DNA of 11,899 nucleotides from Oscillospiraceae bacterium. Lineage in GTDB: Bacteria; Bacillota; Clostridia; Oscillospirales; Ruminococcaceae. Below are positions 7,053 through 11,899 of the stretch, piece after piece. A program made the translations under genes and the position numbers. The stretch is taken from assembly GCA_017396055.1 (NCBI GenBank), contig JAFQND010000205.1, positions 1-11,899 on the forward strand. Reading direction: 5' to 3'. How positions within the stretch are numbered: position 1 is the first letter of the stretch; every line of letters starts with the position of its first letter. The notes under the pieces were generated by a model. It did no database searches, was not told where the DNA came from, and worked only from the letters and a program-made list of their open reading frames with translations.

Positions 7053-7081
7053 TTGACATACCCGTTCAAACAGGATATAAT
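7053..7081 (+). promoter_or_regulatory. Consensus sigma-A promoter of the flavoprotein gene
   Basis: TTGACA (7053-7058), exactly 17 bases, TATAAT (7076-7081): a full match to the consensus, with about 30 bases of leader to the ATG at 7118. It lies downstream of an in-frame ATG at 7001 and so excludes that longer start. Confidence 0.93.
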
Positions 7082-7117
7082 GATATCAACACTAAACTTT
7101 CTCCGAAAGGAAACTCC

Positions 7118-8353
7118 ATGAACGAATATTATGACGTTATCATCGTCGGTGCAGGCGCTGCGGGCCTTATGGCAGCCGTGTCCGCCGGTCAGATGGGTAA
7201 ATCGGTGCTGCTTCTGGATAAAAACAGCCGTTCGGGCCGCAAAATCCTTATCACCGGTAAAGGCCGCTGCAATGTGACTAACAACTGCTCTCTCGATACA
7301 TTGATGGAAAATATCCCCCAGAACCCCCGGTTCCTTTATTCCGCGTTTGCTGCTCTTTCCCCTGCGGATACCATGGCTTTCTTTGAGGCGGCGGGAGTTC
7401 CACTCAAAACAGAACGCGGAAACCGCGTTTTTCCGGTGTCGGATAACGCCCGGGATATTGCGGATGCCCTTATCCGTGAAGCGAACAAAGCCGGTGCGGA
7501 TTTCCGTCAGGGCAATGTGACAGAACTGCTTTCTGCCGACGGTCGGATTTCCGGCGTCCGGTGTGAAGAAGGCGCGGAATATGAAGCTTCAGCCGTGATC
7601 CTCTGCTGCGGCGGCTGTTCCTATCCTCTCACCGGCTCAGACGGAAGCGGATTTGCGCTGGCGAAACAGGCCGGGCATACCTGTACCGACATTCGCCCTT
7701 CGCTGATCCCTGTGATCACCAGGGAAAAAGACCCGAAGGAGATGATGGGTCTTTCCTTAAAAAATGTCACCCTTACGGTTACCGAGAACGGAAAAGAGAT
7801 CTTCACCGAATTGGGCGAGATGCTGTTTACTCATTTCGGTGTCAGCGGTCCTCTGGTGCTTTCTGCATCGGCTCATATGCGTAAGATGGGAAAAGCTTCC
7901 TATAAAATGTCGATCGATCTGAAGCCGGGTCTGACGGAAGAACAGTTGGATAAGCGTCTGCTCAGAGATTTCTCCCAGAATCTTAACCGGGATATCATTA
8001 ATTCGCTGGGAGCACTGCTTCCCCGTAAGCTGATCCCTGTGGCTCTGCGGCGGGCCGATATTCCTTTCGAGACCAAGATCCGTGACCTGACCCGTGAGCA
8101 GCGTCAGGCTCTTCTTGAAACGATCAAAGGCTTTACCCTGACTCCTGTGGATTTCCGTCCCGTAGAGGAGGCAATCGTCACGTCCGGCGGTGTGCCGGTA
8201 AAGGAGGTCTCTCCCAAAACCATGGAGTCAAAACTGCTGCCCGGCCTTCATTTTGCCGGTGAGATGCTGGATGTAGACGCTTATACCGGCGGTTTCAATC
8301 TGCAGATCGCGTTTGCAACCGGCTGGCTGGCGGGACAGAATGCTGCCTGGTAA
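7118..8353 (+). CDS. BaiN/HI0933 family NAD(P)/FAD-dependent oxidoreductase
   Basis: A flavoprotein of the BaiN (HI0933, YhiN) family. The 411 residues match the family length. The FAD-binding dinucleotide motif VIIVGAGAAGLMAA is at residues 7-20. The family hallmark GRKILITGKGRCNVTNN is at 40-56, FTHFGVSGPLVLSAS lies in the middle, and the C-terminus has LHFAGEMLDVDAYTGGFNLQIA, which closes the FAD site. ATG 7118 is preferred because AAAGGAAA lies just upstream (7106-7113) and the promoter ends at 7081; an in-frame ATG at 7001 is inside the preceding terminator. One clostridial member, BaiN, has been implicated in bile-acid dehydroxylation. Most family members have no known substrate, and no other bai genes are visible here, so a bile-acid role should not be assumed. 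It is a single-gene unit. Confidence 0.93.
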   Translation: MNEYYDVIIVGAGAAGLMAAVSAGQMGKSVLLLDKNSRSGRKILITGKGRCNVTNNCSLDTLMENIPQNPRFLYSAFAALSPADTMAFFEAAGVPLKTERGNRVFPVSDNARDIADALIREANKAGADFRQGNVTELLSADGRISGVRCEEGAEYEASAVILCCGGCSYPLTGSDGSGFALAKQAGHTCTDIRPSLIPVITREKDPKEMMGLSLKNVTLTVTENGKEIFTELGEMLFTHFGVSGPLVLSASAHMRKMGKASYKMSIDLKPGLTEEQLDKRLLRDFSQNLNRDIINSLGALLPRKLIPVALRRADIPFETKIRDLTREQRQALLETIKGFTLTPVDFRPVEEAIVTSGGVPVKEVSPKTMESKLLPGLHFAGEMLDVDAYTGGFNLQIAFATGWLAGQNAAW

Positions 8354-8480
8354 TGACTCCTCAAAGCAGACTGCTTGTTCAGCGTTGACAATTGTTCGTG
8401 CAAAAAGGCTGCTCCATGGCGAAAATTTCAGAAATACTTTGCCGAAAATGGTCTTTAATGGCTAAATCGCACAAAAACTT
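8354..8480. other. Untranslated stretch after the flavoprotein gene
   Basis: Together with the terminator and EF-G promoter described separately, this makes a 324-base gap without a gene. A TTGACA at 8385-8390 has no -10 partner. A 36-codon frame from ATG 8416 runs through the terminator and is not credible. I see no RNA gene. Confidence 0.5.
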
Positions 8481-8515
8481 CCGGGAAACTTCTACAATTG
8501 GTTTCCCGGTTTTTT
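8481..8515 (+). terminator. Rho-independent terminator after the flavoprotein gene
   Basis: A 9-bp perfect stem, CCGGGAAAC (8481-8489) with GTTTCCCGG (8501-8509), an 11-base loop and six T (8510-8515). It lies 127 bases past the stop at 8353, giving a longish 3' untranslated region. Confidence 0.9.
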
Positions 8516-8537
8516 CTATCTTTTGACCGGAAACTTC

Positions 8538-8566
8538 TTGTCTCTAAAGATAATTTATGCTATAAT
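8538..8566 (+). promoter_or_regulatory. Promoter of the EF-G-like gene
   Basis: TTGTCT (8538-8543), 17 bases, TATAAT (8561-8566) with a TGC extension directly upstream. It leaves a leader of about 105 bases before the ATG at 8678. Confidence 0.8.
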
Positions 8567-8677
8567 ACGATTTATCAGGGTTTATCTTTTTGGATACTTT
8601 GTCTAATCGCTCTTTCCGGAGCCGGCAAGGTCCTCCGGAAAAGCATTCTGAAACAACTCATATAGAGGAGCGTAGTT

Positions 8678-10744
8678 ATGAAACAGTATGATGCAAGCAA
8701 CATTCGAAATATTGCGGTCGTCGGCCACGGCGGCAGCGGCAAGACCAGCCTGGTTGAAGGTCTGCTCTACAGAACCGCAGGTTCTGACCGTCTGGGCAAA
8801 GTCGCTGACGGTACCACCGTATCCGACTATGATGCAGAGGAGATCAAGCGCAAGTCTTCGCTGAACCTCTCCATCGTTCCTATTGAATATGACCAGACCA
8901 AGATCAATCTGCTGGATGCTCCCGGCCTGTTCGATTTCGCTCTGGGCCAGACTGAGGCTATCCGCGCTGCAGGCAGCGTTCTGATCGTTATGTCCGGCAA
9001 ATCCGGTCTGACCGTCGGCGCTCAGAAGGCATATCAGGAAGCAGTCAAGATGGGTAAACCCCGCGCTATCTTTGTCAGCAAGATGGATTCTGACCATGCC
9101 GACTTCTATAAGGTTCTGGAAGATCTGAAGCATCAGTTCGGCGCTTCTATCTGCCCTCTGGTTGTTCCTTACGTAGAAGACAGCAAGGTACAGTGCTATA
9201 TCGACCTGCTGGGCATGAAAGCCTACTCCTTCAAGGAAGGTTTGCGCTATGAAGTTCCCCTGCCCGACATGGGCCATCGTATCGAGGGCCTGGTAAACGC
9301 TATCTCCGAAGCTGTCGCCGAGACCGACGAAGAGCTGATGGATAAATACTTCTCTGGCGAAGAGTTCACCATGCTGGAAATGGTCCGCGGTGTCCATAAG
9401 GGTATCTTTGACGGCACCATCACCCCCGTATTCTGCGGTTCTGCTCAGAACCTGGAAGGCCTGAATCTGCTGCTGGGTGCTATGGCATCCCTGCTGCCTT
9501 CTGCAGAAGAAGTTGCAAAAGAAACCGGTGTCGATGAGAACGGCGATGAGGTTGAGGTTGATTGCGATGTCAACGCTGAGCCTGTTGCTTATGTCTTCAA
9601 GACCATTGCTGACCCCTTCGTCGGCAAACTGTCCTATGTAAAAGTTGTTGCCGGTAAGATCGACGGCTCCACCGAACTGGTCAACATGACTACCGGTCAG
9701 CCCGAAAAGGTCGGCAAGATGATGATCGTTCGCGGCAAGAAGCAGGAAGATCTGAAAGAAGTTACCGCCGGCGATATCTGCGCTATCAGCAAGCTGAATG
9801 CCAATACCGGTGATACCCTCTGCTCTCCCAAACGTAAGGTTACTCTGACCCGTGCTGATTTCCCCAAGCCCTGCCACTCTATGGCAGTTAAATCCGGCGA
9901 TAAGGGCGATGAAGGCAAGATCTCTCAGGGTATTGCCCGTCTGCTGGAAGAGGACCCCACTCTGTCCTTCGTTATCGATCCCGAAACTCACGAACAGGTT
10001 CTGACCGGTCTGGGCGAACAGCATCTGGACGTTACTGTTGCCAAGCTGAAGACCAAGTTCGGTGTTGACGTTAAGCTGGCTCCCGTTACCATCGCTTACC
10101 GCGAGACCATCCGCAAGAAGGTCAAGGTACAGGGCAAACATAAGAAGCAGTCCGGCGGCCATGGCCAGTACGGTGACGTATGGATCGAGTTCGAGCCTTG
10201 CGACAGCGAGACCCTCGTCTTCGAAGAGAACGTCTTCGGCGGCGCTGTTCCCCGTAACTTCTTCCCCGCAGTTGAAAAAGGCCTGCAGGATTGCGTCAAG
10301 AAGGGCGTTCTGGCCGGCTATCCCGTTGTTGGACTGAAGGCTACTCTGGTTGACGGTTCTTCTCATCCCGTTGACTCCTCTGAAATGGCATTCAAGACCG
10401 CAGCTTCTCTGGCTTACAAAGCTGGTCTGCCTCAGGCTGGCCCCGTCATCCTTGAGCCTATCGGCAGCCTGAGCGTTCTGGTTCCCGATGACTCCACCGG
10501 TGATATGATGGGCGATCTGAATAAGCGTCGTGGTCGTGTACTGGGCATGAACGCAATGGGCTACGGTATGACCGAGATCGTTGCTGAAGTTCCCATGAGC
10601 GAGATGCAGGACTTTACCACTGTTGTCCGCCAGATGACTCAGGGCAGCGGCAGCTTCTCTCTTGAGTTTGCCCGTTACGAGCAGCTTCCCAACCAGCTGG
10701 AGGCCGCTGTTATCGCAGCAGCCAAAGCTCGTGAAGAAGAATAA
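8678..10744 (+). CDS. Elongation factor G-like translational GTPase
   Basis: A five-domain EF-G homologue of 688 residues, close to full EF-G length. The P-loop GHGGSGKTS is at 16-24, switch II is DAPGL (80-84) and the base-recognition motif is SKMD (134-137). Domain II begins near PVAYVFKTIADPFVGKLSYV, domain III includes LTGLGEQHLDVTVAKLK, and domain IV has GGHGQYGDVWIEFEP. The end is MNAMGYGMTEIVAEVPMSEM, as in domain V. Canonical EF-G has GHIDAGKTT, DTPGH and NKMD. The catalytic-type histidine after DTPG is Leu here, and the RGITI of switch I is not recognisable. This is the EF-G-like subgroup common in Firmicutes, not the main fusA of the str operon, and no rpsL, rpsG or tuf genes adjoin it. 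Its role may lie in specialised translocation, ribosome recycling or ribosome rescue. GAGGAG (8665-8670) is seven bases before the ATG. Strong CTG/GGC/CCC codon bias suggests high expression. Confidence 0.93.
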   Translation: MKQYDASNIRNIAVVGHGGSGKTSLVEGLLYRTAGSDRLGKVADGTTVSDYDAEEIKRKSSLNLSIVPIEYDQTKINLLDAPGLFDFALGQTEAIRAAGSVLIVMSGKSGLTVGAQKAYQEAVKMGKPRAIFVSKMDSDHADFYKVLEDLKHQFGASICPLVVPYVEDSKVQCYIDLLGMKAYSFKEGLRYEVPLPDMGHRIEGLVNAISEAVAETDEELMDKYFSGEEFTMLEMVRGVHKGIFDGTITPVFCGSAQNLEGLNLLLGAMASLLPSAEEVAKETGVDENGDEVEVDCDVNAEPVAYVFKTIADPFVGKLSYVKVVAGKIDGSTELVNMTTGQPEKVGKMMIVRGKKQEDLKEVTAGDICAISKLNANTGDTLCSPKRKVTLTRADFPKPCHSMAVKSGDKGDEGKISQGIARLLEEDPTLSFVIDPETHEQVLTGLGEQHLDVTVAKLKTKFGVDVKLAPVTIAYRETIRKKVKVQGKHKKQSGGHGQYGDVWIEFEPCDSETLVFEENVFGGAVPRNFFPAVEKGLQDCVKKGVLAGYPVVGLKATLVDGSSHPVDSSEMAFKTAASLAYKAGLPQAGPVILEPIGSLSVLVPDDSTGDMMGDLNKRRGRVLGMNAMGYGMTEIVAEVPMSEMQDFTTVVRQMTQGSGSFSLEFARYEQLPNQLEAAVIAAAKAREEE

Positions 10745-10756
10745 CGAATAACTAAG

Positions 10757-10801
10757 ACCCCTTTCGCGTAGAATGTGACAGTTCTGCTCGGGAGGGGTTT
10801 T
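10757..10801 (+). terminator. Terminator or attenuator-like hairpin after the EF-G-like gene
   Basis: A 10-bp stem with two G-T pairs (10757-10766 with 10789-10798), an inner 22-base loop that can fold a further AGAA/TTCT stem, and four T (10798-10801). The 3' arm contains GGGAGGGG, which is also the best ribosome binding site for the next gene, starting two bases later. Folding and translation of that gene would therefore compete. Confidence 0.7.
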
Positions 10802-10802
10802 C

Positions 10803-11249
10803 GTGCGCATCTGGACGGTTCACTTTTCATTCAAAACAGCATCAGCCATTGCAGCAGCGGCTGCCGTGGTTTTATTTACAGCGATCTGTACGACAATTTT
10901 ACGGTCCGCGAATAAAACTGTACCCCAGCAAAACACAGCTGACCTTTGGGTGTTGTGGTTGGAAAATAAAGGGCTGGAAGTTGATCCGAAGTCGGCGGTT
11001 ATGACCAGAGTGACCATACCGGCAGAATTTGATGAAATATATCAGGAGTATAATGCGCTTCAGACGGAAAACGGATTTGATTTACGTCACTGGGCCGGCA
11101 TGGAAGCGGATCATTATTCATATACTCTGACAAATGCGCCAAACAATCGAGATGATATTCGTGCAAATCTGCTGACTTATGACGGAACTGTTATCGGATT
11201 TGACCTTTATGATCTTTCTGAGCGGGAATATATCAGTAAAAACAGGTAA
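10803..11249 (+). CDS. DUF4830-like membrane-anchored protein
   Basis: A 148-residue protein with one hydrophobic segment (about 11-33, KTASAIAAAAAVVLFTAI and on), which acts as a signal-anchor or uncleaved signal peptide. A small extracytoplasmic domain follows, with GLEVDPKSAVMTRVTIPAEFDEIYQEYN (57-84, split by eye), QTENGFDLRHWAGMEADHYSY and RANLLTYDGTVIGFDLYDL. This order (W-E/GLEVDP, TIP-EFD-VY--YN, QGFDL, Y-Y, RANLLVYDG-VIGGD) matches what I recall of DUF4830, a Firmicutes family of unknown function. The start is GTG 10803, with GGGAGGGG (10790-10797) five bases upstream, inside the terminator stem. I see no separate promoter, so it may depend on read-through from the EF-G-like gene. 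Codon use is more AT-rich than in its neighbours. Confidence 0.8.
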   Translation: MRIWTVHFSFKTASAIAAAAAVVLFTAICTTILRSANKTVPQQNTADLWVLWLENKGLEVDPKSAVMTRVTIPAEFDEIYQEYNALQTENGFDLRHWAGMEADHYSYTLTNAPNNRDDIRANLLTYDGTVIGFDLYDLSEREYISKNR

Positions 11250-11391
11250 ATATCGTTGAAAACAGATGTTATATGAATTTATTACCGATAAATCACCGTA
11301 TTTCGCTTGAAAATATCGCTTTTTCTGATGTTTTTATTTTATTGAGTCAAACTGCACAAATTAGAAAATTAAAGTTTGGGTAATAAACGGC

Positions 11392-11420
11392 TAGGCAATC
11401 ACGGGAAAATTTGTTATAGT
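11392..11420 (+). promoter_or_regulatory. Promoter of the ABC ATPase gene
   Basis: TATAGT (11415-11420) with a TG extension (TGTTATAGT), 17 bases after TAGGCA (11392-11397, four of six matches to TTGACA). The leader to the ATG at 11465 is about 38 bases. The AT-rich stretch upstream (11250-11390) holds no gene and no clear terminator. Confidence 0.65.
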
Positions 11421-11464
11421 ATTAGCAAGGAAAAAAATCCCCAAAAATTTAGGAGGTCCTTTTT

Positions 11465-11899
11465 ATGGCAAGCTTATCTCTGAAGAACATCTATAAAAAG
11501 TACGCCGGCGGCGTTACTGCTGTTTCCGATTTCTGCCTGGAAATCGAAGACAAAGAATTTATCATTCTGGTCGGTCCTTCCGGCTGCGGTAAGTCCACCA
11601 CCCTGCGTATGATCGCTGGTCTGGAAGAAATTTCCGAAGGCGAACTGTACATCGGCGACAGACTGGTAAACGACGTTGCTCCTAAAGACCGCGACATCGC
11701 AATGGTATTCCAGAACTACGCTCTGTACCCCCACATGACCGTATTCGACAACATGGCATTCGGCCTGAAGCTGCGCAAGACTCCCAAAGATGAGATCAAG
11801 CGCCGCGTTGAAGAAGCTGCTCGCATCCTGGACATCACCCATCTGCTCGACCGTAAACCCAAGGCTCTGTCCGGTGGTCAGAGTCAGCGTGTTGCTCTG
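11465..11899 (+). CDS. Sugar ABC transporter ATP-binding protein, MsmX/UgpC type (partial, right edge)
   Basis: The first 145 residues of a cytoplasmic ABC ATPase that powers CUT1-type carbohydrate importers. Walker [10 protein letters not shown] is at 37-45, the Q-loop [21 protein letters not shown] has Gln83, and the signature LSGGQ is at 135-139, followed by SQRVAL at the edge. Most relatives have R or Q where this one has S140. The MALxxLxNIYKxY-like start, the R-D-I-A-MVFQ context and the spacing are those of MsmX/UgpC/MalK. In Firmicutes such a protein is often encoded alone and shared by several sugar importers; no permease or binding-protein gene is seen here, which fits, but the right side is cut. 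AGGAGG (11451-11456) is eight bases from the ATG. Strong codon bias suggests high expression. Confidence 0.93.
   Translation, partial: MASLSLKNIYKKYAGGVTAVSDFCLEIEDKEFIILVGPSGCGKSTTLRMIAGLEEISEGELYIGDRLVNDVAPKDRDIAMVFQNYALYPHMTVFDNMAFGLKLRKTPKDEIKRRVEEAARILDITHLLDRKPKALSGGQSQRVAL

Noticed and set aside
7001..7117. 39-codon N-terminal extension of the flavoprotein from ATG 7001
   Set aside because: It begins in the stem of the upstream terminator and before the promoter; ATG 7118 has a good ribosome binding site and gives the family-typical N-terminus.
8416..8526. 36-codon small frame with a loosely placed AAAGG upstream
   Set aside because: It reads straight through the 8481-8515 terminator and has no promoter; the peptide shows no feature worth noting.
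8603..10810. 735-codon open frame on the minus strand opposite the EF-G-like gene
   Set aside because: It covers the EF-G-like gene plus both flanks, including its terminator, and arises from that gene's codon bias. Its sequence is low-complexity and unlike any family I know.
1..11899. CRISPR arrays, tRNA or rRNA genes, insertion sequences, phage genes
   Set aside because: No spaced direct repeats, cloverleaf sequences, transposase motifs or terminal inverted repeats were seen on either strand.

Overview
The window looks like part of the chromosome of a Gram-positive anaerobe of the Clostridia (Bacillota), possibly an Oscillospirales-type gut bacterium. The support is the hrcA-grpE-dnaK order behind a perfect CIRCE operator, the purine-rich AGGAGG-type ribosome binding sites, consensus sigma-A promoters (several with an extended -10), a stand-alone EF-G-like GTPase, a BaiN/HI0933-type flavoprotein, a DUF4830-like protein and an MsmX-type sugar ABC ATPase. 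The taxon is inferred from gene content and style only.

Left part (1-3316, minus strand): the heat-shock operon hrcA, grpE, dnaK, read right to left. HrcA is the repressor, CIRCE its operator, GrpE the nucleotide exchange factor and DnaK the Hsp70 chaperone. dnaK runs off the left edge. Its last visible 143 bases are wrong for a DnaK: after the start of the substrate-binding domain the reading frame jumps back into a second, diverged copy of an ATPase-domain segment. This is either an assembly chimera or a real rearrangement.

Middle (3317-7022, plus strand): a divergent intergenic region, then a MurR/RpiR-type regulator, then three closely packed genes ending at a strong terminator. These encode a cytoplasmic Asp-box (sialidase-fold) protein without the usual catalytic-arginine motif, a YgjV-like small membrane protein, and an unrecognised beta-rich, possibly propeller, protein. 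This cassette is the least explained part of the window. A phosphosugar-responsive carbohydrate role is plausible but is inference.

Right part (7023-11899, plus strand): a BaiN-like flavoprotein gene behind a perfect TTGACA-N17-TATAAT promoter and closed by a terminator. Then an EF-G-like translational GTPase with altered GTPase motifs and its own promoter and terminator. Next a small DUF4830-like membrane-anchored protein whose ribosome binding site lies inside the stem of the preceding terminator. Last, the first 145 codons of an MsmX/UgpC-type ABC ATPase, cut by the right edge. Apart from the cassette, these are separately transcribed housekeeping or accessory units.
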